Source: JASLDZ01 sp964244065
GTDB lineage: Bacteria > Pseudomonadota > Alphaproteobacteria > Caulobacterales > Caulobacteraceae
Length of the DNA stretch: 64,000 bases
Direction of reading: 5' to 3'
Assembly (NCBI GenBank): GCA_964244065.1
Contig: CAXTHH010000001.1
Location: 1 to 64,000, forward strand
Below are positions 28,755 through 35,490 of the stretch, in pieces. The notes beneath the pieces were generated by a model. It did not search any database. It was not told the origin of the DNA and saw only the letters and a list, made by a program, of their open reading frames with translations. How positions within the stretch are numbered: position 1 is the first letter of the stretch; each line of letters starts with the position of its first letter. The position numbers were made by a program, and so were the translations under genes.

Positions 28755-30722
28755 TCAGAAGGCGGCGCGTACGCCGACGTAGCCCGCCCGGCCGAGCGCG
28801 CCGTAGCGGAAGACGGTGGAGTACTCGCGGTCGAACAGGTTCTCCACCCGCCCGTACAGCTCCACCCCCGCGTGCACGGGGATCGAGCCGCGCAGGTCGA
28901 CCAGTGTATAGCCCTTCACGCGCGTAGTGTTGGCGGCGTTGTCGAAGCTACGGCCCGCATAGCGCATGGCTGCCGAGGCGGTGAGCCCCAGCGGTCCCCG
29001 CCATGTCGCTAGAAGGTTGGCGGTCTCCGCCGGGCGCCGCGTCAGCTCGCGGCCGTTGGTGACGGCGCCGGGCGAGGTGTCGCGCGCGTCCAGCCAGGTA
29101 TAGTTGCCGCTGAGCTCCAGGGCGGGCAGCGGCTGGACGGAGCCCGCCAGCTCGATCCCCCGCGCCTCGGTGCGGGCCGTGTTCACGTAGTAGCCGAACG
29201 GCTGGGCGACGCAGCGCCCGGTCGGCCGCCCGGTGGGGCAGGAGAAGAAGGTGATCAGGTCTTCGCTGTCGCGGCCGAAGCCTGTGATCTGCACCACCGT
29301 GCGCCAGAAGGTGAGGCGTTGCTCCAGCCCCGCGTCCCACCCGTCGGCGGTCTCGGGGCGTAGGTCCAGGCTCCCGTACTGGCTGTACAGCTGGTAGAGC
29401 GTCGGCGGCTTGAAACCCTGGCCCCAGCTGGCGCGCAGGATGGCGCCGGGCCGCACCGTCCAGGCGGCGGAGGCCTGGCCGGTGGCGCGGCTCCCGAAGG
29501 TCTCGTGGTCGTCGAAGCGCACGCCGCCGGTCAGCGACAGGTTGGGAAGCGCCTGCACTTGCAGCTGGCCGTAGCCGCTGTTCACCGTCACGTCGGCCTT
29601 GGTCGGCCGCGGCCTGGGGGCGAGCGCGGACGGCGAGGCGGTGGAGAAGGCGCTGCGCTCCGTCTCCGCCCCGAACACGGCGGTCCAGCCTTCGGTCAGC
29701 TTCGCCGTGCCCTGGTACTCGAAGCGGCGATTGATCCCCGTCGCCTCGAAGGTGCGCGGCGTGACACCCTGGGCGGGGTTGAAGTTCTGCCGATCGTTCT
29801 GGGTGTACTGCACCGCCGCCCGGCTCTGAAGCCGACCCTGGCCGAGCGACCAGTTCAGCCCGCCGTAGCCGACCAGCTGCTGCGTGCGCCCGAACTCCGA
29901 GCTGTCGCGCCCGAAGCCGTCGAATTCGTTGCGCGCCTCGGCGTAGTAGCCGCGCAGGTCCACCGAGGCGCCGGGCGCGAGCGCGTAGTCCGCCCGGCCG
30001 CTGAGCGAGGTGTTGTGATAGCCGTCGTCCTCGCCCCCGCCGGCCCGCCGATCGAAGGCCGAGACGCCGGAGGTCACGTAGCTGGACGCCGCGCCGCGCA
30101 GGCGCAGGCGCCCCGCCACGCCGCCCAGGGCCGCGCGCCCATACGCCGTGTCGTAGCTCCCGCCTTCCAAGGAGGCCGAGCCCTCCAGCGCGCGGGTCGG
30201 CGCGGCGGTGACGATGTTGACCACGCCGCCGATCGCCTGGCCGCCATAGAGGGTGGACTGCGGCCCGCGCAGCACCTCGATCCGCGCGGTGTCGCCCACC
30301 AGCAGGTCGGCGAAGTTGTAGCCGCCGCCGGTGGAGGCCGGATCGTTCAGCTTGACGCCGTCGATCAGCACGACCGTCTGGTCGGCTTCCGCGCCGCGGA
30401 TGCGAAGGGAGGTGGTCTCGCCCGGGCCGCCGTTGCGGCTGAAGCTGACGCCCGGCGTGCGGGCCAGCACGTCGGAGACGACCGGCTCCTGGTCAAGCCG
30501 CAGCTGGTCGGCGGTGAGCACGGTGACCGACTGGCCCACCTGGTCGAGGAGCTGGGGCCTGCGGCCGGCGACCACCACCACCTCACCCACCTCGGTGGCG
30601 GCGACGGCGGCGCCCGGGCCTCCGCCGTCCGGGGCTGGTGAGGGGGCGGCACGCGGAGGCTGCGCGTGGGCGCCTCCCGCGGCCAGGAGGGCGAGGAGGG
30701 AGGGAACGAGGGTCTTGCGCAC
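28755..30722 (-). CDS. btuB: TonB-dependent vitamin B12 receptor BtuB
   Basis: Outer-membrane cobalamin receptor of 655 residues with a signal peptide (MRKTLVPSLLALLAAGGAHA). The TonB box/plug region reads VGEVVVVAGRRPQLLDQVGQ, followed by RTPGVSFSRNGGPGETTSLR, DQTVVLIDGVKLNDPAS and IEVLRGPQSTLYGGQAIGGV. The barrel ends with NLFDREYSTVFRYGALGRAG and a terminal Phe, close to BtuB proteins. A B12 riboswitch directly upstream on the same strand, and corrinoid assembly genes downstream, support the substrate assignment strongly. It is the first gene of the six-gene operon. Confidence 0.95.
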   Translation of the reverse strand: MRKTLVPSLLALLAAGGAHAQPPRAAPSPAPDGGGPGAAVAATEVGEVVVVAGRRPQLLDQVGQSVTVLTADQLRLDQEPVVSDVLARTPGVSFSRNGGPGETTSLRIRGAEADQTVVLIDGVKLNDPASTGGGYNFADLLVGDTARIEVLRGPQSTLYGGQAIGGVVNIVTAAPTRALEGSASLEGGSYDTAYGRAALGGVAGRLRLRGAASSYVTSGVSAFDRRAGGGEDDGYHNTSLSGRADYALAPGASVDLRGYYAEARNEFDGFGRDSSEFGRTQQLVGYGGLNWSLGQGRLQSRAAVQYTQNDRQNFNPAQGVTPRTFEATGINRRFEYQGTAKLTEGWTAVFGAETERSAFSTASPSALAPRPRPTKADVTVNSGYGQLQVQALPNLSLTGGVRFDDHETFGSRATGQASAAWTVRPGAILRASWGQGFKPPTLYQLYSQYGSLDLRPETADGWDAGLEQRLTFWRTVVQITGFGRDSEDLITFFSCPTGRPTGRCVAQPFGYYVNTARTEARGIELAGSVQPLPALELSGNYTWLDARDTSPGAVTNGRELTRRPAETANLLATWRGPLGLTASAAMRYAGRSFDNAANTTRVKGYTLVDLRGSIPVHAGVELYGRVENLFDREYSTVFRYGALGRAGYVGVRAAF

Positions 30723-30844
30723 GAGGGCTCCAAAGACGGGCGCACGGTCCCGCTCGCGCAGGACCGCACGAGGCGGACACAGCGCCGTCTTCGGAGTCAG
30801 CTCCGCGCCTCGCGCCGCACCCCGGGCGCGCGACCGACAGCTGC

Positions 30845-31024
30845 GGCAGGCAGGTCTCCTGGCTTGCGGGTCATCGTCTTCCCGTCGCCTTCCCAGCCGC
30901 TCCGCCCTTGGAAGGACGGTGGCGGCCAGTGGCGTGATGACGGGCGGACTCGCCGCTCACAGTCGCGGGGGCGGCCCCGGATCCACACCGGAGTTCCCGT
31001 TTTCATCCCCTTTCGGGGAACCTG
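30845..31024 (-). promoter_or_regulatory. Cobalamin (AdoCbl) riboswitch upstream of btuB
   Basis: Read on the minus strand, the segment contains the conserved elements of the cobalamin riboswitch in order. They are a 5' GGTTCCCC/GGGGA stem region, GAAAACGGGAACTCCGGTG (the GGGAA..CGGTG core), GCCGCCCCCGCGACTGTGA (canonical CCCCCGCaACTGT), then GCCACTGG (the B12 box) near 30926-30933. A 3' part follows with CTGGGAAGGCG and GCAAGCCAGGAGACCTGCC. It lies about 120 bases before the btuB start. B12 binding should repress the btuB-cob operon, by analogy with known riboswitches. Exact ends are approximate. Confidence 0.95.
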
Positions 31025-31034
31025 TCGCGCCGCC

Positions 31035-31064
31035 AGCATAGGCGCGCTCTTCTGCATCGCACAA
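31035..31064 (-). promoter_or_regulatory. Probable sigma-70 promoter of the btuB-cob operon
   Basis: On the minus strand a -35 TTGTGC (31064-31059) and -10 TATGCT (31040-31035) are separated by 18 bases. Transcription would begin near 31028, which is just at the 5' end of the riboswitch. This positional agreement is the main support. The hexamers are imperfect. Confidence 0.5.
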
Positions 31065-31077
31065 CCGGGAGCGCGCC

Positions 31078-31587
31078 TTGACCGTCACCCTCGTCCTCGG
31101 CGGCGCCCGCTCGGGCAAGACCCGCTGGGCGGTGGCCGCGGCGGAGGCCAGCGGGCTCGACCCGGTGATGCTGGCCACCGCCGAGGCGCTGGACGCCGAG
31201 ATGGCCGACCGCATCGTGCGCCACCGCGCCGAGCGCGACGCGCGCTGGCGCACGGTGGAGGCGCCGCTGGACGTCGCGGCGGCCCTGTCGCGCCTCGGCC
31301 CGGTCGACGGCGTGGTGGTGGACTGCCTGACGCTGTGGCTGTCGAACCTGATGCACGCCGAGGCCGACCTGGGCGCGGCGGCGGATGGGCTGGAGGCGGC
31401 GCTGGGCGCGCCCGGGGCGGTGTGGCTGGTGTCCAACGAGGTGGGCTGGGGCGTCGTGCCGGACAACGCGCTCGCCCGCCGGTTCCGCGACGCGGCCGGG
31501 CGGCTGCACCAGCGGCTGGCGGCCCGGGCCGACGCGGTCGTACTGGTGGTCGCCGGCCTGCCGCTGGCGCTCAAGGGGGCGGTATGA
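31078..31587 (+). CDS. cobU: Bifunctional adenosylcobinamide kinase/guanylyltransferase
   Basis: A 169-residue CobU (CobP) protein that phosphorylates adenosylcobinamide and transfers GMP to it, supplying the CobS substrate. The N-terminal P loop is GGARSGKTRWA, followed by the family phrases VMLATAEALDAEMADRIVRH, VVVDCLTLWLSNL and VWLVSNEVGWGVVPDNALAR with the end GLPLALKG. It starts with TTG at 31078, with GGGAG at 31067-31071. Its start lies 54 bases from the riboswitch 5' end on the opposite strand, so its promoter must overlap the btuB promoter region. It overlaps cobO by four bases (ATGA). Confidence 0.94.
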   Translation: MTVTLVLGGARSGKTRWAVAAAEASGLDPVMLATAEALDAEMADRIVRHRAERDARWRTVEAPLDVAAALSRLGPVDGVVVDCLTLWLSNLMHAEADLGAAADGLEAALGAPGAVWLVSNEVGWGVVPDNALARRFRDAAGRLHQRLAARADAVVLVVAGLPLALKGAV

Positions 31588-32201
31588 GCGACACCGGGAC
31601 CGAGGCGGACGAGGCGCGGCACACCGCCAAGATGAAGCGGGTGCAGGCCGCCCGCGCCCGGATGATGGCCGACAAGACGGAGGAGCGCGGCCTCGTCATC
31701 GTCCACACGGGCAAGGGCAAGGGGAAGACCACCGCGGCGATGGGCATGGTCTGCCGCATGATCGGTCACGGCCGGCGGGTGGCGGTGATCCAGTTCATCA
31801 AGGGCGCGATGCACACGGGCGAGAAGGCGGTGTTCGACGCCTTCCCCGAGCAGGTGGAGTTCCGGCCCATGGGCGAGGGCTTCACCTGGGACACGCAGGA
31901 CCGCGCCCGCGACACCGCCGTGGCCGGCGCGGCCTGGGCCGCCGCCCGCGCCCGCATCCTGGACCCCGACCTCGACATGGTGGTGTGCGACGAGCTGAAC
32001 ATCGCCCTGCGCTACGGCTACGTGGAGCTGGAGCCGGTGCTGGAGACGCTGCGCGCGCGGCCCGCGCACCTGCACGTGGTGATCACCGGCCGCAATGCGC
32101 CCGACGCGCTGATCGAGGCGGCCGACCTCGTGACCGAGATGGAGCAGGTGAAGCACCCGTTCCGCAGCGGCGTGAAGGCGCAGGCGGGGGTGGAGTTCTG
32201 A
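31584..32201 (+). CDS. cobO: Cob(I)yrinic acid a,c-diamide adenosyltransferase
   Basis: A 205-residue CobO/CobA-type ATP:corrinoid adenosyltransferase that adds the 5'-deoxyadenosyl upper ligand to reduced corrinoids. The P loop is VHTGKGKGKTTAAMGM. Further family motifs are RVAVIQFIKGAMHTGE, FTWDTQDRARD, DMVVCDELNIALRYGYVEL, VVITGRNAPDALIEAADLVT, and the end EMEQVKHPFRSGVKAQAGVE, which is nearly invariant. It is translationally coupled to cobU. Adenosylation is needed before the aminopropanol and nucleotide-loop steps encoded on the other strand. Confidence 0.95.
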   Translation: MSDTGTEADEARHTAKMKRVQAARARMMADKTEERGLVIVHTGKGKGKTTAAMGMVCRMIGHGRRVAVIQFIKGAMHTGEKAVFDAFPEQVEFRPMGEGFTWDTQDRARDTAVAGAAWAAARARILDPDLDMVVCDELNIALRYGYVELEPVLETLRARPAHLHVVITGRNAPDALIEAADLVTEMEQVKHPFRSGVKAQAGVEF

Positions 32202-32206
32202 CTCCT

Positions 32207-32329
32207 CCGCTCATCCCGGCGAAGGCCGGGACCCAGGTCCGACCATGATCCCGCACTCGGCGCTCAGGATGGCGAGTTCCGGCTTCGTCACTCCCGGAAC
32301 GGGGTCCCGGCCTTCGCCGGGATGAGCGG
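32207..32329. repeat. Inverted pair of REP-like palindromes between cobO and btuF
   Basis: A perfect 28-base inverted repeat: left arm 32207-32234, right arm 32302-32329, separated by 67 bases. Each arm itself contains a small hairpin, TCCCGGC-GAAG-GCCGGGA or its complement. The element fills almost the whole gap between two convergent genes. ATCCCGGCGAAGGCCGGGA-type palindromes are dispersed in many alphaproteobacterial genomes. Here the pair could act as a bidirectional terminator or RNA-stabilising element. Confidence 0.85.
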
Positions 32330-32341
32330 AAGAGCGAGGGT

Positions 32342-33199
32342 TCAGCGCCGTGAGGTCGCTGCCGCCTCCCTCGACCTCGCCCGGTCCACGGCGGCCTGCA
32401 GCCATTCCAGCGCCGTGGGGTAGGACGGGCCCCCGCAAACGGTCAGCACGCTCGGCAGCACGATGCGGTGCGCGGCGGGCACGGCGCGCAGCAGGGCGGG
32501 GTGCTCGAGCAGCTGGCCGCCCTGGTCCTGCCCCACGGAGCCGTGGCCGCCCACGATCAGCCAGTCGGGGCGGGCGGCGACGATCTCCTCCAGCGACAGG
32601 CGCTTCACGCCGGCGCGCGTGCGCGCCAGGTTGGTGAGCCCCGCCTTGTCCATCAGCTCGTCGAGCAGGGTGTTGCGCCCGGTGATCAGCCCGCCGCGCT
32701 GGTAGTTGGCCACCGTGCCCGCCCGGGGCCGCGCGCCCGCGCGGGCGACGCGGGCCTGCATGTCGGCGATCAGCGCCTCGCCCCGCTCGGGGTGGCCGAT
32801 GGCGCGGGCCACCTTGCGCGTCTGGGCGACGATGTCGGCGAACGACTTGGCCGGCTTGAGCTCCAGGATGGGCGTGCGGCCGCGCAGCAGGCTCAGCTGG
32901 TCGGACCGGCGGTAGGGCGTGGTGATCACCAGGTCCGGCTGGATCACCCACAGGCTCTCCGCATCTCCCCGGGTGGTGGGCCAGCCCGCCGCCGCCTTGG
33001 CCGCGAACGAGAGGGTGGGGTCGCGGGCGTACTGGGTCAGGGCCGCCACCTGCGCCCTGTCGGCGAGCGCGAGCAGGAGCTGGTCGGCGCAGGCGTTCAG
33101 CGACACCACCCGGCGCGGCGCGGCGGCGCGGGCCGGGGCCGCCGCCGCCGCGAGCAGGGCCACGCTCGCCGTGATGATCGTGCGCAGGCGGACCGTCAC
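32342..33199 (-). CDS. btuF: Periplasmic cobalamin-binding protein of ABC transporter (BtuF-like)
   Basis: A 285-residue periplasmic binding protein of the BtuF/FepB class with a signal peptide (MTVRLRTIITASVALLAAAA then APARA). The two-lobe fold joined by one helix is suggested by RVVSLNACADQLLLALADRA, WVIQPDLVITTPYRRSDQLS, the long mid helix around 115-150, and LEEIVAARPDWLIVGGHG. It would pass cobalamin from BtuB to the BtuCD permease encoded divergently 98 bases away. An iron-siderophore binding role is the alternative. The location inside the B12 locus favours corrinoids. Confidence 0.88.
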   Translation of the reverse strand: MTVRLRTIITASVALLAAAAAPARAAAPRRVVSLNACADQLLLALADRAQVAALTQYARDPTLSFAAKAAAGWPTTRGDAESLWVIQPDLVITTPYRRSDQLSLLRGRTPILELKPAKSFADIVAQTRKVARAIGHPERGEALIADMQARVARAGARPRAGTVANYQRGGLITGRNTLLDELMDKAGLTNLARTRAGVKRLSLEEIVAARPDWLIVGGHGSVGQDQGGQLLEHPALLRAVPAAHRIVLPSVLTVCGGPSYPTALEWLQAAVDRARSREAAATSRR

Positions 33200-33297
33200 C
33201 GTCTTCCTTTCCTCCCGAGTCGGTCCTAGGGCTGCCCGCGCCGGCCGCGGGACACAAGCGCGAACCGGCGTGGCGCAGGACGAAGGGCGATCCGCGG

Positions 33298-34299
33298 ATG
33301 GTGAGGGGCTCGGCCCGCGGACCGTGGCTGTGGAGCACGCTGGCCGCGCTCGGGATCGCGCTGGCGCTCACGGCGCTGACCTTCGGCCCCGCCGGCCTGC
33401 CGCTGGGCCGGGTGGTGGCGGGCCTGTTCGGCGCGGGCGACCCAGTGAGCAACGACATCGTGCGGCAGATCCGGGCGCCCCGGGTGGTGCTCGACCTGGC
33501 GGTGGGCGCCATGCTGGGCCTGGCGGGCGCGTCGCTGCAGGGGTTCCTGCGCAACCCGCTGGCCGACCCCTCCGTGCTCGGCACGTCCAGCACGGCGGCG
33601 CTGGGGGCGGTGCTGGCGCTCTACTTCGGCCTGGCCAAGGAGCAGCCCTGGGCGCTGCCGGTCATGGCCATCGCCGGGGCGCTGGCGGGGCTGGCGCTGC
33701 TGCTGCCGCTCGCGAGGGCGGGCGAGGGGTCGGTGACCCTCGTGCTGGCGGGGGTGGCGGTGTCGGCCATCGGCGGGGCGGGCGTGTCGCTGGCGCTGAA
33801 CCTGGCGCCCAACCCGTTCGCGGTGTCTGAGATCGCCTTCTGGCTCCTCGGCTCGCTGTCCGACCGCTCGTGGAAGCACGTGGTGCTGGCCGCGCCGGGG
33901 ATGCTGCTGGCCGTGGGCCTGATCCTGTCGCAGCGGCGCGCGCTGGACGCCCTGGTGCTGGGCGAGGACGCGGCGGGCTCGCTGGGCTTCGATCTTCAGC
34001 GCACGTCGCTGCTGCTGGCGCTGGCCGTGGCGCTGGGCGTCGGGTCGGCGGTGGCGGTGGCGGGCGCGATCGGCTTCGTCGGCCTGGTGGCGCCGCACAT
34101 CGTGCGCCCGTTCACGGACGGGCGGCCGGGGCGCCTGCTCCTCCCTTCCGCGCTCGCAGGGGCGGTGCTGCTGACCGCCGCCGACCTCGTGGTGCGGCTG
34201 ATCCCCACGGTCACGGAGCTGCGGCTGGGCGTGGTGACCGGCTTCCTGGGCGCGCCCGTGTTCACCGCGGTGCTGCTGCGCACCCGCCGGCTGAGCTGA
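33298..34299 (+). CDS. btuC: FecCD/BtuC-family ABC transporter permease
   Basis: Polytopic permease of 333 residues, typical for BtuC/FecCD. Many hydrophobic helices are present, with family motifs IRAPRVVLDLAVGAMLGLAG, ASLQGFLRNPLADPSVLG, FWLLGSLSDRSW, and the C-terminal VAGAIGFVGLVAPHIVRPFT with the coupling-helix GRLLLPSALAGAVLLTAADL. It is divergent from the binding-protein gene and overlaps the ATPase gene by one base (TGATG). The assignment to cobalamin import rests on locus context. Confidence 0.88.
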   Translation: MVRGSARGPWLWSTLAALGIALALTALTFGPAGLPLGRVVAGLFGAGDPVSNDIVRQIRAPRVVLDLAVGAMLGLAGASLQGFLRNPLADPSVLGTSSTAALGAVLALYFGLAKEQPWALPVMAIAGALAGLALLLPLARAGEGSVTLVLAGVAVSAIGGAGVSLALNLAPNPFAVSEIAFWLLGSLSDRSWKHVVLAAPGMLLAVGLILSQRRALDALVLGEDAAGSLGFDLQRTSLLLALAVALGVGSAVAVAGAIGFVGLVAPHIVRPFTDGRPGRLLLPSALAGAVLLTAADLVVRLIPTVTELRLGVVTGFLGAPVFTAVLLRTRRLS

Positions 34300-35084
34300 T
34301 GCTGGAAGCCAGGGCCCTCAGCGTCCGCCTGGGCCGCCGCCCTGTGCTGCGGGAAGTGGACGTGCGCGTGCGGCCCGCGGAGCTGGTGGCGCTCACCGGG
34401 CCGAACGGGGCGGGCAAGAGCACGCTTCTGCGCGCCCTGTGCGGCCTGCTTCCCGCCGCCGCGGGAACGGTCAGCTGGAGCGGCCGGCCGCTCGCCGAGC
34501 TGCGGCTGGCGGAGCGAGCGCGCGCCTTCGCCTTCCTGCCGCAGGGGCGCGAAGTGTACTGGCCGGTGCAGGTGCGCCGGCTGGTGGAGCTCGGCCGGCT
34601 GCCGCGGCTCGGCCCGCTCAGCCGTCCCGCACCGGCCGACGCCCAGGCGGTGGAGCGGGCCATGGCGGCGGCGGACGTGCTGCACCTGGCCGACCGCGTC
34701 ACCACCGACCTCTCCGGCGGGGAGCGCGCCCGCGTGCTGCTGGCCCGGGCGCTGGCGGTGGAGGCGCCCGTGCTGCTGGCCGACGAGCCCACCGCCGGGC
34801 TGGACCCCCGCCACGCGCTGGAGGTCATGACGGTGTTCCGCCGCCTGGCGGATGCGGGGACGGCGGTGGTCGTCTCCACGCACGAGCTGCCGCTGGCGGC
34901 CGAGGGCTGCGACCGCGTGGTCCTGCTCGCCGACGGTCGCGTGGTCGCCGACGGGGCGCCCGCCGAGGCGCTGGGGCCCGAGCAGCTGCGCGCGGTCTAC
35001 GGCGTGGAGGCGCGGGGTCCGCTGCGTGCGCCGTTCGGGCTCACGCCTCCACCAGCCAGCCCTCCGGCGGCGTCCGCACGATGA
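34299..35084 (+). CDS. btuD: Cobalamin/iron-type ABC transporter ATP-binding protein (BtuD-like)
   Basis: A 261-residue ATPase. Walker A GPNGAGKST, Q loop LPQGREVYW, signature LSGGERARVLLARAL, Walker B VLLADEPTAGLDPRH and the H-loop STHELPLAA are all intact. The N terminus LEARALSVRLGRRPVLREVD is typical of FecE/BtuD. It is coupled to btuC through TGATG. Its last 44 bases overlap, tail to tail, the end of the DUF1636 gene on the other strand. The C terminus is a Pro/Ala-rich tail that extends into this overlap. Confidence 0.9.
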   Translation: MLEARALSVRLGRRPVLREVDVRVRPAELVALTGPNGAGKSTLLRALCGLLPAAAGTVSWSGRPLAELRLAERARAFAFLPQGREVYWPVQVRRLVELGRLPRLGPLSRPAPADAQAVERAMAAADVLHLADRVTTDLSGGERARVLLARALAVEAPVLLADEPTAGLDPRHALEVMTVFRRLADAGTAVVVSTHELPLAAEGCDRVVLLADGRVVADGAPAEALGPEQLRAVYGVEARGPLRAPFGLTPPPASPPAASAR

Positions 35085-35451
35085 AGTGGCCCTTCACGCC
35101 CTCCGGCCACTCGCCGAAGGGCACGCGGCCGTGCTCGCTCGCGGCGTAGGCGGCGGCGTACTCCAGGATGGCGACGGCGGCGGCCTCGCCGGGGGCGAAG
35201 CGGCCCAGCACGTAGCCGACCTTGCCCGGCGCGCGCAGGTGCACGGTGCAGGCGGCGGTGCAGGCGAACAGGCAGGGCATCTCCTCCACCGCCAGGGCGG
35301 CGAACCGCGGATCGGCGGCCTGCGCCGTCCGCAACGCCTCGACCAGCCGCGCCCCGCCGCGCACGCCCTCGGCGTCGTCGCGCGACTCCTCCGAGAACCG
35401 GCAGGTGTTGCAGGCGACCACGGCGGGGCCGGCGGGGACGGGGCGGAGCAT
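35041..35451 (-). CDS. DUF1636 family metal-binding protein
   Basis: A 136-residue DUF1636 protein. Five cysteines are arranged as CNTC (14, 17) and CLFACTAAC (60, 64, 68), resembling a thioredoxin-like ferredoxin cluster site, so an iron-sulfur or other metal centre is plausible. Other family features are GARLVEALRTAQAADPRFAA, GKVGYVLGRFAPGEAAA, and VPFGEWPEGVKGHFIVRTPP near the end. DUF1636 genes commonly sit in cobalamin loci and are suspected of a role in corrin or cobalt metabolism, but the function is unproven. Its end overlaps btuD on the opposite strand by 44 bases. Confidence 0.88.
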   Translation of the reverse strand: MLRPVPAGPAVVACNTCRFSEESRDDAEGVRGGARLVEALRTAQAADPRFAALAVEEMPCLFACTAACTVHLRAPGKVGYVLGRFAPGEAAAVAILEYAAAYAASEHGRVPFGEWPEGVKGHFIVRTPPEGWLVEA

Positions 35452-35490
35452 CGGCCGCGCTTGTAGCGACGCCCGGCGCCCCGTCGAGCC

